From JAGTVG01 sp942491935 (GTDB lineage Bacteria > Bacteroidota > Bacteroidia > Cytophagales > Cyclobacteriaceae): 64,000 bases of DNA. Under the pieces are notes generated by a model. It saw nothing but the letters and a program-made list of their open reading frames with translations. It ran no database searches and was not told the DNA's origin. Shown here piece after piece: positions 1-9,785 of the stretch. The stretch is taken from positions 4,689-68,688 of the forward strand of contig CALOCZ010000015.1 of the NCBI GenBank assembly GCA_942491935.1. The letters are read 5' to 3'. Made by a program: the position numbers and the translations under genes. The stretch's first letter is position 1. Every line of letters starts with the position of its first letter.

Positions 1-336
1 GGATTTGCAGTTGCATTGTCAGGCACAGTAATTTTCAGTTTAGTATCTTTTGCACTTTATTTTTCCCCTGTAGGAAAAGGGCCAGTTTTTGAAACCTCCC
101 TCTCCTTTTCAATCGATGATCCTTCGAAAATCAATATGATAGAATCGATACTTTCTGAAGAATGCCTGATTATTAAACTCACCAGCATTGGGAGTTCAAA
201 TGAAATAGTGAAATATGAATATCAGATTACTTTAAAGAAAGGATCTGATCGATATTCCATTTTCAATAAATTGAATGCTATAGAAAACATAACAAATGTA
301 AGGATTAACAACAGGGCTTCAGTTGATCGCGTGTAG
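1..336 (+). CDS. C-terminal part of a DUF4956-like membrane protein (5' partial)
   Basis: The reading frame is open from the first base of the window, so the start lies upstream. The visible part begins with a hydrophobic stretch that looks like a last transmembrane helix (residues VIFSLVSFALYFSP). About 70 residues follow with alternating beta/alpha character and an ACT-like look, including YEYQITLKKGSDR. This arrangement resembles the DUF4956 membrane family, but the diagnostic helices are outside the window, so the name is an inference. The stop is two bases before the start of the HlyD-type adaptor, so the two are almost certainly co-transcribed with the TolC-like gene that follows. No function is proposed beyond membership of an export-like operon. 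Confidence 0.5.
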   Translation, partial: GFAVALSGTVIFSLVSFALYFSPVGKGPVFETSLSFSIDDPSKINMIESILSEECLIIKLTSIGSSNEIVKYEYQITLKKGSDRYSIFNKLNAIENITNVRINNRASVDRV

Positions 337-338
337 TT

Positions 339-1343
339 ATGAAAAGGATAAATGTATTTACAATCTTCTGGGTATTAACAGGCTTAACGCTGCTGATTGC
401 TTCTCTTATTTATAAAAAGCAATCCGATGCCATAGTGGCTGAAGTAGAACCTCAAAAACTGGCCATAAGTTTTCAAAAAGCAGTTAAAATCAAATCAATC
501 CATGTTTTGCCAGGGGAAGATGTCAACAAAGGAGATTTGTTGGTGGAAGTTATTCGTCCTGATCTAATGTATGATATTGATAAGGCGACTAACGATCTAA
601 ATACATTTTTACAGCAGAAGGATATGCTTATTACAAATATGAACTTCCAGGTTCAGATGACAAGACTTGAAAAAATCTCCGAAATTGAGAAGATTGATGA
701 AGAACTATTCCAGCTAAAAACCAGGTATGAACAAAATAAAGGCATTAAAAATGCCCTGGAAGGTATAGAAATTTACGAAGATACTATTCAGGATGGATCA
801 AATAATATGTTGTTAATGCAGGTTAATTATCTTGAAAAAAAGAAGGAACAAACAGTGGGGCTGTTTGATCAAAAGTTGATGCAATTGGAAGAAAAGAAAT
901 CAAACGAAACTGAAATTCTCGATCTGAAAATTGAACAACAAAGAAAAGAGTTAGATCTCCTTGAAAATGAAGCCAATTTTCTTAAGAACTTTGCTCCAGT
1001 TGATGGTACAATTGGCGATGTAATGGCACAGGTGGGTGAACTGATTCCTCCTTACAATACCATAATGTCTCTTTATGAAACAAATCCTTCCGTTATAAAA
1101 GCCTATATGAATGAAAAAAACCGGTATAATATAACTGTTGGAGATAAAGTACTCGTAGAATCTTCCAACAGGGACTACTATATTTCAGGAACAGTAACAG
1201 AAGTTGGGTCCAGGATTGTCGCCTATCCAACAAGACTCCTTGAAGTTCAGGACAGAAAGATATGGGGGCAGGAAATATTCGTAAAAATCCCGGAAAATAA
1301 TGATTTTTTAAACGGAGAGAAGGTTTATGTGCGGGCTCAATAG
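339..1343 (+). CDS. HlyD-family periplasmic adaptor (membrane fusion) protein
   Basis: 334 residues. It has one N-terminal transmembrane helix (about residues 5-25), a first half-lipoyl segment around residues 40-65 (VKIKSIHVLPGEDVNKGD), a long charged coiled coil (about 70-215), a second half-lipoyl segment (FAPVDGTIGDVMAQVGE, about 217-233) and a C-terminal beta-barrel region. This is the standard order in HlyD/EmrA adaptors, which bridge an inner-membrane exporter to an outer-membrane channel. It starts two bases after the upstream membrane gene and overlaps the TolC-like gene by 17 bases. No ABC, RND or MFS pump is visible, so the inner-membrane partner is either upstream of the window or the DUF4956-like protein itself. 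Confidence 0.85.
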   Translation: MKRINVFTIFWVLTGLTLLIASLIYKKQSDAIVAEVEPQKLAISFQKAVKIKSIHVLPGEDVNKGDLLVEVIRPDLMYDIDKATNDLNTFLQQKDMLITNMNFQVQMTRLEKISEIEKIDEELFQLKTRYEQNKGIKNALEGIEIYEDTIQDGSNNMLLMQVNYLEKKKEQTVGLFDQKLMQLEEKKSNETEILDLKIEQQRKELDLLENEANFLKNFAPVDGTIGDVMAQVGELIPPYNTIMSLYETNPSVIKAYMNEKNRYNITVGDKVLVESSNRDYYISGTVTEVGSRIVAYPTRLLEVQDRKIWGQEIFVKIPENNDFLNGEKVYVRAQ

Positions 1344-2589
1344 TATATCGCCTCTGAGAATCAAAATCCTGATAGTGTTGATTTTACTTAGCAATGGTGT
1401 TGCAAGAAGCCAGTTTTCATTGAATGAATTCCTAAGTGATGCAAGAAACGATGTCAGGTTGTATGAAAATAAAATAAAATCAGATTTCCTTGAACAGAAG
1501 CCTTATCGTTCCCCGATAATACATCGAGTTGAATTTCGGGCCCGAACCAATGATTTTAATATAACACAGGATGATTTCAGATTAAGATTCAATCCTACAA
1601 ATCCAGCTGAAATCAGGGCGAATAAAAAATATTACTCATTGGAAAGAAATACACTGGTTATTGATTATCAGTATGCTTTGAATAAGGCTATATTTAAAAG
1701 ATATCATCAAATCATTTCATTCTTCCAGCTTTCTGATGAAATTATATATAAAAGAAAAGAGATCATTTTACAAAATGATCAGCTTAAGATCCTGGAAGCT
1801 GAACTTGGCAATTCAGATTTTGATATTACGGAATATATTAAGGAAAAAGAAAACCTTTTAAACCTGTCCCTTGAATTAAATGACCTGATTCATACAAAGG
1901 ATAAGGTTGAACACGAAATCAAATCTTCGTTTGCCTTTAACGGAAATATAGAGGTCGATATAAATGGCCAATTAATAACATATGAGAAGATAAAAGATAT
2001 AGTTGAAATCAAATCAGTTATTTCTGATACAGTCAATAATATCCACCTTGAAAACTTAAACCGACAAATCATGCTCGATGAGCAGAGGAATGTAATCGAG
2101 AAAGCTGAAGGCAGAAGAAATATAGGTTACATTCAGGCTGAATATGATAGATTTCGTGGAGATGATTTTGATAATCATTTTGGCGTTCAGATAGGGGTCA
2201 GAATTCCATTAACCAATGCGGATAAACCGGATTTGAACAGAAGGAAATTGAATGTTATGGAGGATAAGGCGGATGTTGTTAGGGAAAAGACAGCCTTAGA
2301 TGTCCAATGTGAACTGCTTAAACTGGACATTAAATTTTTATTCAGCCAGAACAATTTAATAAAAGGGGAAATTTCAAATGACAAATTGTTGATACTGTTG
2401 AACCAGAACCAAAATATTAAGCCTGAAGACCTGCTTGAGGCTCAAAAAAGCATTCTGAAAATGAAAAAATACGAAAAGCTCATACAATGGGATATTTACA
2501 AGTCATTCATTGATTATCTATATTATTCCGGAAAACTTATAGACATACCTTTGAAAAATTACCTGTCTGAAAATCTTGAAGAAATTTAA
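1327..2589 (+). CDS. TolC-like outer-membrane protein of an export operon
   Basis: 420 residues with a hydrophobic signal sequence at about 10-28 (ILIVLILLSNGVARSQ). The rest is rich in long amphipathic helices with no cysteines of note. The helical layout and the position directly after an HlyD adaptor, overlapping it by 17 bases, indicate a TolC/outer-membrane efflux type protein. Conserved sequence motifs are weak, so the family call rests on architecture and context. The segment near the C-terminal half with FGVQIGVRIPL is the type of short beta strand seen where TolC-like proteins enter the membrane barrel. Substrate unknown. Confidence 0.65.
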   Translation: MCGLNSISPLRIKILIVLILLSNGVARSQFSLNEFLSDARNDVRLYENKIKSDFLEQKPYRSPIIHRVEFRARTNDFNITQDDFRLRFNPTNPAEIRANKKYYSLERNTLVIDYQYALNKAIFKRYHQIISFFQLSDEIIYKRKEIILQNDQLKILEAELGNSDFDITEYIKEKENLLNLSLELNDLIHTKDKVEHEIKSSFAFNGNIEVDINGQLITYEKIKDIVEIKSVISDTVNNIHLENLNRQIMLDEQRNVIEKAEGRRNIGYIQAEYDRFRGDDFDNHFGVQIGVRIPLTNADKPDLNRRKLNVMEDKADVVREKTALDVQCELLKLDIKFLFSQNNLIKGEISNDKLLILLNQNQNIKPEDLLEAQKSILKMKKYEKLIQWDIYKSFIDYLYYSGKLIDIPLKNYLSENLEEI

Positions 2590-2738
2590 AGCGTATCTAA
2601 TACTCACCAAGATAAACCTTCATAACTTACCTAATAATATATAATCTGTTAAAAACTAAATTATCTTGATTTTCAGGCATCGTTTGTTAAATGTTGTTTT
2701 AGACCAGATTGTAGTTTGCAATTGTAAAATCTGCTACT

Positions 2739-5700
2739 CTATTTTAAAATTGAAATTGTCCCATTGATGGTTTTATCCTGAGATCTAGGTTCGTTTAATT
2801 CGAGTACGTAATAGTAGGTTGAATTCGGTAATATTTGCCCATTGTACATGCCTCCCCAATTATTCTGATATTGCCTGGTTTGATATAATTTTCGCCCCCA
2901 TCTATTAAAGATGGTTAATTCAGCATTGGGATAGTGTTCAATATTATCAATATGAAATGTGTCATTTTTTTCATCACCATTTGGTGTAATAACATTATAC
3001 GGATATAACTCTGGAATAAACGTTATACAGCCGATATTAGACCATGAATAGGCATCATTCCCTCCTGATTCAATAGCCTTTACTACAAAACAATGTTCAA
3101 ATCCCAAGTCATTACTTGTAAATGTATGATCTAATTGGCCAGAAGAAAGATCTTCAATATTCTTAAATTCTCCTCCATCTACACTCATGTATAATTCATA
3201 TAATTCAACACCCTGAATCCAGCTTTCATAGGGATTCCAGACGACTTCAGCATTTTCCTTATTGTCTTCTTCAAAATCTACTCTTAGTAAAATATTGCTA
3301 TGGTAGATTGATTGTATTTGATCCTTACAATCTTCGTTTGTCATAATCTCATAACTATATATGAGGCTATCTGAAACAACTGAGCTGTCTGCAATAATAA
3401 GTTCCAAATTAGAAATAGAGTCAATTAGAATATTATCCCTGAACAAATAAAATGGTTTTTTATAAAAATCTCCTTCAGAATATTTCCATTTGATAACCAG
3501 CTCATTAGGCATCTTGTTTTCATGAGATACTTGAATAATTTCAATTTCAGGTCCAAAGATTTCGAGATCTACCCTGTTACTGGAATATGCATCACATACC
3601 CCCATGGTATCATAGGCTATCGCTGTCACCTCATAGATTCCCGGGCAATTATAGGTCATTTCAGGACTTGCATGAATGGAAACAGAATCTAAATGCCTTT
3701 CTGTGTCGAATGACCATGATACAACATTATACAGACTATCTGTTTCCAGGTCAAATTGAATAGCTTCATCTATGCCAAATCTGGTATTATCAGTAATAAT
3801 ATTAAGAAAATCAGCCGGATTTCTTTGAATATATACAGCGAGGGTATCTGATATGCCAGAACAAACAGTATCAGTTACACTATGCTGCTCAAACCAGATC
3901 ATGCCATTTCCCCACGAGGTCCAATTTACGTTCACATTATTACTCCCCTGCCCGTCTACTATGTCACCAAGATCAATATGCCAATCGAAGGTAGAGCCAT
4001 TCGTATAGAAGGTCTCATATGAAATATTCTGGATATTGTTGGAACATAATGTATCTGGTCCAAAAGGCGCTTCCGGGTCTAATTGTACTTTGATCTTAAT
4101 GGGTTTCCTCACGGTATCACCAATACATCCCCTATCATTCCATGCCAGGGCTATTAGCCAGGCCTGGTCATTGGTTGTTCCCCAATCAACCGAAATGGAA
4201 TCTTTATCTGTTTCAGTATTTATAACTCCTCCATATATAAACCAATTCAGATTATACTGGCCTTTTTCTTTTACTGTATACGTCACATCCGTTGTATTCG
4301 GGCAAATAGATCTTGGACCAACAATATTGACCTTTGGATGCAGAACCCTAATGACTTTTACACTTTTCTGCTCCGCCCCTGAAACACAACCTTCTCCACC
4401 TGATGTGCCGGTAACTTCCACAATATATTTTCCGGGCTTTTCATAGGTATGCGCCACAGAATCAGTGTTGTCCTTAATAAGCACCGTGCCATCCCCAAAA
4501 TCCCATTGGTAACTGGAAAACTCAAATTCTGTATCAGGCTTAAACCAGATCTCAGTGTTGTGACAGATACTATCTATTGGTATATCGACACCGTCACTAT
4601 CAAGAACTTTTATATTCAAATTAAGATTTGTAAGGCCTGCCCCAGTAGGATAACCAAAAGATTCATTGCTTCCATATGCATATACATAAGCAATCAATCC
4701 TTCTGCAGATCTCAGGGTGTGATTTCCTGAGTAAATAGAGATTTTTGCATAGGAATAAGTTGAATCATACGGGACATAACTAAAATTCCCTGAAATACTT
4801 AAACCATCTAATGTCACAGTTGGTACATCTGCAGATTTTGCAATGATGCTCAGGTTAAAATTTCTCAATGTTGCTATCGAAGGCGTAAAAAATGTGATCT
4901 TCTTCAGGACTTGCTCGTTTGGATTTATGAGAATAATAAAAGGATCACCTGTTGTATAATCACAAGCCTGACTCCTGCTGAATTGAGCTACGGATATAAT
5001 TTTATCAGATGATATGTAATTTACTCCCTGAAGTTCTTTTAGAAAAAGAAACTCTCCTGATTGAAGCGTTCTCACATAATTTCCGTTGAGGAATATCTGA
5101 GAATCATCTTCCGATGCAATTACTTTAACATGATCTCCACCTTTCCTGGTATTAAAATCAACAGTAATGTATTCTTTGCCCCATGTATACGTTGGATACA
5201 TTTGAGCGTATAAGTGGTCGTGTCCATCAGGATGATCGCATTCGCCGACTTTTGTGTACATATTCCCTGCAAAAACAGCGAACTTTTTGCATTCACTATC
5301 TGTATTGGCTACAGCATGAATTTTAGTCCCTGTCAGATCTCCCTCAGCTTTCACAAAATAAGTCTGCCCCTTATTCAGAGATACCTGGAACGGAACTCCT
5401 GCAGGCCTTAAATCTCTGGTTAAATACGAAGGTACAATTTCTATATTTGTATTATCTTCTACACCAACGATCAGAAATTCCGAATCCGAATTCCTGTTAT
5501 CGTTTCGATTTCCGTCTTCCCAATGTGAAACCACAACATATTCGTTCCCAAGAGCATAAGTGGGCAAGACAACTGCCATATCAGCACTATACTGGCGTTT
5601 ATTCATGGCATATACACTCACATCCTTGTCAGTAGTAATATGAATCCCATTCTGACTTGAATTTGCCGGTGTCGACATTGCAAGATCAGTAGGGATTTCT

Positions 5701-5966
5701 AGTCTTAGTGTTCTATCCGGTAGGACAAGCGTATCTATAGTTTGGAATGCACTTTTCAGAGGCATCTCAATGGTAGCCCTGGTTGAATCATTTGCACTGA
5801 TATAAATTTCAAGAATAATCGGATTGTTGGGACCTACATCCCAGTTTTCGAGAAAACCAACCCAGAAATCATCACCTTCAGTGGATAAATTTTGGGCATA
5901 GGTACTACCTGCAATTCCAGAACATAAGACTATACCAAATAAAAATATATAAAAAATCCTTTTCAC
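2739..5966 (-). CDS. Large surface protein: IgGFc-binding-like N-terminus, PKD domains, T9SS type B sorting domain
   Basis: 1075 residues. Signal peptide 1-24 ends in STYAQN. Residues about 27-445 resemble the IgGFc-binding N-terminal domain found in many Bacteroidota adhesins (GDDFWVGFLENW, later TTDKDVSVYAMN). A PKD-type domain follows at about 470-550 (YQWDFGDGT, HTYEKPGKYIVEV), then further PKD/Ig-like repeats to about 800 (VSWSFDTE, PGIYEVTAIAYD) and a fibronectin-like stretch. The last ~85 residues match the gliding-motility C-terminal (CHU_C/type B) sorting domain: VITPNGDEKNDTFHI and LTIFNRWGRKLY. It is therefore expected to be exported by the type IX secretion system and held at or released from the surface. 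It is monocistronic and divergent from the nucleotidase gene. Ligand unknown. Confidence 0.85.
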   Translation of the reverse strand: MKRIFYIFLFGIVLCSGIAGSTYAQNLSTEGDDFWVGFLENWDVGPNNPIILEIYISANDSTRATIEMPLKSAFQTIDTLVLPDRTLRLEIPTDLAMSTPANSSQNGIHITTDKDVSVYAMNKRQYSADMAVVLPTYALGNEYVVVSHWEDGNRNDNRNSDSEFLIVGVEDNTNIEIVPSYLTRDLRPAGVPFQVSLNKGQTYFVKAEGDLTGTKIHAVANTDSECKKFAVFAGNMYTKVGECDHPDGHDHLYAQMYPTYTWGKEYITVDFNTRKGGDHVKVIASEDDSQIFLNGNYVRTLQSGEFLFLKELQGVNYISSDKIISVAQFSRSQACDYTTGDPFIILINPNEQVLKKITFFTPSIATLRNFNLSIIAKSADVPTVTLDGLSISGNFSYVPYDSTYSYAKISIYSGNHTLRSAEGLIAYVYAYGSNESFGYPTGAGLTNLNLNIKVLDSDGVDIPIDSICHNTEIWFKPDTEFEFSSYQWDFGDGTVLIKDNTDSVAHTYEKPGKYIVEVTGTSGGEGCVSGAEQKSVKVIRVLHPKVNIVGPRSICPNTTDVTYTVKEKGQYNLNWFIYGGVINTETDKDSISVDWGTTNDQAWLIALAWNDRGCIGDTVRKPIKIKVQLDPEAPFGPDTLCSNNIQNISYETFYTNGSTFDWHIDLGDIVDGQGSNNVNVNWTSWGNGMIWFEQHSVTDTVCSGISDTLAVYIQRNPADFLNIITDNTRFGIDEAIQFDLETDSLYNVVSWSFDTERHLDSVSIHASPEMTYNCPGIYEVTAIAYDTMGVCDAYSSNRVDLEIFGPEIEIIQVSHENKMPNELVIKWKYSEGDFYKKPFYLFRDNILIDSISNLELIIADSSVVSDSLIYSYEIMTNEDCKDQIQSIYHSNILLRVDFEEDNKENAEVVWNPYESWIQGVELYELYMSVDGGEFKNIEDLSSGQLDHTFTSNDLGFEHCFVVKAIESGGNDAYSWSNIGCITFIPELYPYNVITPNGDEKNDTFHIDNIEHYPNAELTIFNRWGRKLYQTRQYQNNWGGMYNGQILPNSTYYYVLELNEPRSQDKTINGTISILK

Positions 5967-6051
5967 TTATTATGCGTACTCGAAATCCCAAATAATAAAA
6001 AAATACCTGATATAGCTATGATTGCTTAAATTTACGATAAATAATAGATCT

Positions 6052-6585
6052 ATGAAAAGAATTGCAGTAGATATGGATGAGGTGCTTGCGAAGTACACTC
6101 AAAAAGTAATTAAGGTACTTGGAGAGGAAACCGGTTATAATATCAAATTAGATGAGGTCTCAGGTACATTTTTAAGTAAATCCCTACCCAAAAAATATCT
6201 TGATATTGTAACGGGGTACCCTTATTTGGAAGGATTTTTTCGTGATCTCGAAGTTATGGAATATAGCCAGGAGGCACTATACAGGTTAAATGAAACATAC
6301 GACGTGTACATTGTTTCATCCACCTTACAACACCCAAATGCACCAAAGGATAAGCTTGCCTGGCTGAATGAACATTTTCCTTTTATACACTTTAAAAAAA
6401 TCGTTTTTTGTGGAGATAAAAGTATAATAAGGGCTGACTATTTAATAGATGATCACCCTAGACACCTTGAAGATTTCCAGGGAAAACCTATAATATTTTC
6501 AGCTTTTCACAACATACATGAAAATCGTTTTCAAAGAGCCAATAACTGGCTAGAAGTTGAACAAATCATTAATAGTAATGCTTAA
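6052..6585 (+). CDS. 5'(3')-deoxyribonucleotidase (NT5C-type HAD phosphatase)
   Basis: 177 residues from the ATG at 6052. The frame is open to a TTG at 6022, but the product from 6052 begins with the canonical MKRIAVDMDEVLA, where the two Asp of DMDEV form HAD motif I. VSSTLQHP supplies the motif II region and IDDHPRH the acidic motif near the C-terminus. Length and motif order fit the NT5C family, which dephosphorylates deoxyribonucleoside monophosphates in the cytosol. It is transcribed divergently from the T9SS protein, with 85 bases between the starts, and is followed by an unrelated EamA transporter. Confidence 0.88.
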   Translation: MKRIAVDMDEVLAKYTQKVIKVLGEETGYNIKLDEVSGTFLSKSLPKKYLDIVTGYPYLEGFFRDLEVMEYSQEALYRLNETYDVYIVSSTLQHPNAPKDKLAWLNEHFPFIHFKKIVFCGDKSIIRADYLIDDHPRHLEDFQGKPIIFSAFHNIHENRFQRANNWLEVEQIINSNA

Positions 6586-6635
6586 TTAATAAGATTTTAT
6601 CATTTTTGAATTCCAAATACTGATCAATTGAAATT

Positions 6636-7508
6636 TTGAAGCATCCTAATTTACGTATATCTGCTGAGGCAGCTACCTCCCTTATCCTGATGGCTGGTGT
6701 ACCAGTATTTATAAAATTTACAAATGCGAATTCTTATACAATTGGTATTGTACGTTTGCTTATGGCTTCATTTCTTATTGGATTACTAATAATCTATAAA
6801 AAAGAAAAGCTCTCATTTAGAATTGAATATATCAAAAAGTTAGTAGTTATTGGCATTGTTTTCAGCATCCACTGGATCACATATTTTATAAGTATTAAGA
6901 TCTCAACAGCATCAATAGGAATTTTAGGAGCTTCAACCTATGGGATTCATTTAATTTTCCTCGGTTGGATATTTTTAAAATCCAAGCCAAGGATCATAGA
7001 CATATTTGCCATTGCTTTTGCCTTTTGGGGGACCTATTTGATTATCCCTGAGTTTTCTTTAAAAAACAATATTACACTAGGTTTAGCCATCAGTATAATA
7101 AGTGGTCTGTTTTTCGCTATGCTGCCTATTTTACATCAGAAAAGCAAGTTTATTTCAGATACACATAGAGCATTAGGCCAATTTGTTTTTGCCATTCCCT
7201 TATTTTTATTTTTCGCTCCTTACTATGATTTCGATTTGAATAAAGCTGACTGGTATAGCCTTTTATATTTAGGGATTTGCGGTACATTTATGGCGCATAC
7301 ATTATGGATAAATGTTACCACAAAACTAAATACTACCATTACGAGTTTAATATTTTACATCATTATTCCCATCACTATGACTGTCAGTTATTTCTGGTTG
7401 GGCGAGGAAATGAAGTTTGATAAAATATTGGGTGCTTTAATGATCGTTACTGCAAACGTTATTGGCATTCTTAGCAGGTTTTATTCTAAGAAAATTAATT
7501 TAGCATAA
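6636..7508 (+). CDS. EamA/DMT-family membrane transporter
   Basis: 290 residues, apparently starting at the TTG at 6636 (product begins KHPNLRISAEAATSLILMAG). About ten hydrophobic helices are arranged as two EamA repeats: the first contains ISIKISTASIGILGAS, the second GICGTFMAHTLWINVTTKLN and ends WLGEEMKFDKILGALMI. These are typical drug/metabolite transporter signatures. Substrate cannot be inferred. It lies 50 bases after the nucleotidase and 41 bases before zwf on the same strand. Confidence 0.85.
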   Translation: MKHPNLRISAEAATSLILMAGVPVFIKFTNANSYTIGIVRLLMASFLIGLLIIYKKEKLSFRIEYIKKLVVIGIVFSIHWITYFISIKISTASIGILGASTYGIHLIFLGWIFLKSKPRIIDIFAIAFAFWGTYLIIPEFSLKNNITLGLAISIISGLFFAMLPILHQKSKFISDTHRALGQFVFAIPLFLFFAPYYDFDLNKADWYSLLYLGICGTFMAHTLWINVTTKLNTTITSLIFYIIIPITMTVSYFWLGEEMKFDKILGALMIVTANVIGILSRFYSKKINLA

Positions 7509-7549
7509 GCTTAAAACCTGTATATTCAATACTTAAAAAATACCTGCAT

Positions 7550-9079
7550 ATGAAAGTTGAGAACAAGTTCATATTTATTATTTTCGGAGCCTCTGGAGAT
7601 CTGACCAAAAGGAAATTAATACCCGCCTTATTCAAACTATATACAGGTAAATTACTAAATGAAAACCAGTTTATAGTTCTGGGGGTAAGCAGAACAGAAA
7701 TGACTGATAATCAATTCAGAAAGAAAATCGTAAATTCCGATTTTCTGAATACTAAAGGCTCTGAATCTGAATTAGTGGAACGATTTAGTAAAATGACATA
7801 TTATCTTCCACTGAACACCTCTAATATTGAATCCTATATATCATTAAAAGAAAGACTTGATAGTTTATGTAAAACCCATCACCTGCCTCACAATTATCTC
7901 TTTTATCTATCCACTCCACCGAGCTTATTTGAAATTATAGCCAGAGGTTTGTCAAAGTTTAATCTAAATGATCAAAAAGACGAGACATTCAAGCGTTTAA
8001 TTATTGAGAAACCATTTGGGTATGATTTAAAATCTTCACAGGAACTGAACAAGAATTTACATGCATGCTTTAAGGAAGATCAGATTTTCAGAATAGATCA
8101 CTATCTGGGTAAAGAAACAGTACAAAATCTCCTGGTCACCCGATTCTCAAACAGTATTTTTGAACCTTTATGGAACCGCAATTATATTCATCACATAGAA
8201 ATAACAGCCTCAGAGCAAGTAGGTGTTGGAAATCGTGGAGGATATTATGAGTCATCAGGTGCATTAAGAGACATGGTTCAAAATCACTTATTCAATCTTC
8301 TTGCGATGGTGGCCATGGAACCACCTGTTGATTTGAAAGCAAATTCGATTAGAAATGAAACGATAAAGGTATTTCAGTCTATTCGTAGATTTTCTAAAAA
8401 AGATATTTCCAAGAATATCATTCGGGGCCAGTATACTTCTGCTCGTATTGGAAAGGAAAAAGTAAATAGTTACCGGGAAGAACCAGGTGTAGATAAAAAT
8501 TCACAGACCGAAACCTATGTTGCGATGAAAGCGTTCATTGATAATTGGCGTTGGTCTGGCATCCCATTTTATATAAGGACAGGAAAATATATGCCGACGA
8601 GAGTGACAGAAATTGTAGTTCATTTCAAATCCACCCCCCAATATTTGTTTAAAAGCAATAATGATAATGCGGATAAGGACAATATCCTTGTCTTACGTAT
8701 TCAGCCTGATGAAGGTATATTATTAAAATTTGGCATTAAAACTCCGGGAGCAGGCTTTGAAACTAAAAGCGTGAATATGGATTTTCATTATTCTGATTAT
8801 GCGGATATATTTATTCCTGAAGCATATGAAAGATTGTTATTAGATGCAGTGCAAGATGATGCTACTCTATATCCCCGTAGTGATGGTGTTGAAGAAGCCT
8901 GGAAAATAATTGATCCGATTTTAAAAGAATGGGAAACAAATAAGGATATCAAGCTTTATGGTTACCCGGCAGGAACCTGGGGGCCAGAAAATGCCGAAGA
9001 GATAATTGAAGGAACGGGAAATCAATGGAGATATCCTTGTAAAAACTTATCCAATGATGGAATTTATTGTGAGCTATGA
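7550..9079 (+). CDS. zwf: Glucose-6-phosphate 1-dehydrogenase
   Basis: 509 residues, full length for the family. The NADP-binding motif FGASGDLTKRKLIPALF is at residues 12-28, EKPFG at 153-157, and the active-site segment RIDHYLGKE at 181-189. It oxidises glucose 6-phosphate to 6-phosphogluconolactone in the cytosol, the first step of the oxidative pentose phosphate pathway. The stop overlaps the start of the lactonase gene by four bases (ATGA), giving translational coupling. 6-phosphogluconate dehydrogenase (gnd), which often accompanies this pair in Bacteroidota, is not in the neighbourhood. Confidence 0.97.
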   Translation: MKVENKFIFIIFGASGDLTKRKLIPALFKLYTGKLLNENQFIVLGVSRTEMTDNQFRKKIVNSDFLNTKGSESELVERFSKMTYYLPLNTSNIESYISLKERLDSLCKTHHLPHNYLFYLSTPPSLFEIIARGLSKFNLNDQKDETFKRLIIEKPFGYDLKSSQELNKNLHACFKEDQIFRIDHYLGKETVQNLLVTRFSNSIFEPLWNRNYIHHIEITASEQVGVGNRGGYYESSGALRDMVQNHLFNLLAMVAMEPPVDLKANSIRNETIKVFQSIRRFSKKDISKNIIRGQYTSARIGKEKVNSYREEPGVDKNSQTETYVAMKAFIDNWRWSGIPFYIRTGKYMPTRVTEIVVHFKSTPQYLFKSNNDNADKDNILVLRIQPDEGILLKFGIKTPGAGFETKSVNMDFHYSDYADIFIPEAYERLLLDAVQDDATLYPRSDGVEEAWKIIDPILKEWETNKDIKLYGYPAGTWGPENAEEIIEGTGNQWRYPCKNLSNDGIYCEL

Positions 9080-9783
9080 GTGATCCAAAAATAAATATCA
9101 AAGTATTTAATGATTACATCGAAATTGGAGATTTTGTACGGTCTGTAATAACAGAAGATGCGGTTAACGAAAATTTCCATATGGCCCTGTCCGGGGGCAA
9201 TACACCCAGATCAATATATGCTCTTCTATCCGAATATAAAAAACCTTTTATTCCCTGGGAGAAAATCAAGTTCTATTGGGGAGATGAGAGGTGTGTTCCT
9301 CCTGACGATCAAAACAGTAATTTCCTGATGGTAAAAGAGGCTTTATTTGATAAAATACAACCGGCGAAGGACCGGATTTGTAGAATAATGGGGGAAAATG
9401 ATCCAGATTTAGAAAAAGAAAGATATAAACAAGTTGTCATTTCAAATACAAAGGGCATTTTTGACCTGATGTTCCTGGGACTTGGCACTGACGGTCATAC
9501 AGCCTCAATCTTCCCAAATCAGATGCATCTGCTTACATCTGATAAGGTATGCGAGAAAGCTGTGCATCCGGATTCAGGTCAAATCCGGATAACGCTTACC
9601 GGACCTATTCTTAATGCTTCCAGAAAAATTCTATTCCTTGTAACTGGATCTGAAAAATCAAAAGTAGTTTATGACATCCTGCATCAGAAAGGTGAATGGA
9701 AAAAATACCCTGCCTCTCATATAAAACCTATCGGTGGACAAATAATCTGGATATTAGATAAAAAAGCAGCAGCCAGGATCTAA
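9076..9783 (+). CDS. pgl: 6-phosphogluconolactonase
   Basis: 235 residues, usual length for the SugB/Pgl family. Visible motifs are LSGGNTPRSIY near residue 40 (phosphate binding), FYWGDERCVPPDDQNSNF (about 71-88) and GLGTDGHTASIFP (about 136-148, catalytic region). It hydrolyses 6-phosphogluconolactone made by the upstream dehydrogenase, overlaps zwf by four bases and ends two bases before the convergent histidine kinase gene. No terminator hairpin is obvious in the gap. Confidence 0.96.
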   Translation: MSDPKINIKVFNDYIEIGDFVRSVITEDAVNENFHMALSGGNTPRSIYALLSEYKKPFIPWEKIKFYWGDERCVPPDDQNSNFLMVKEALFDKIQPAKDRICRIMGENDPDLEKERYKQVVISNTKGIFDLMFLGLGTDGHTASIFPNQMHLLTSDKVCEKAVHPDSGQIRITLTGPILNASRKILFLVTGSEKSKVVYDILHQKGEWKKYPASHIKPIGGQIIWILDKKAAARI

Positions 9784-9785
9784 TA

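Noticed and set aside
4036..4730. Two plus-strand ORFs (136 and 93 residues) inside the T9SS protein gene
   Set aside because: They lie antisense within a clearly coding minus-strand gene, show no motifs, and have composition expected from reverse reading.
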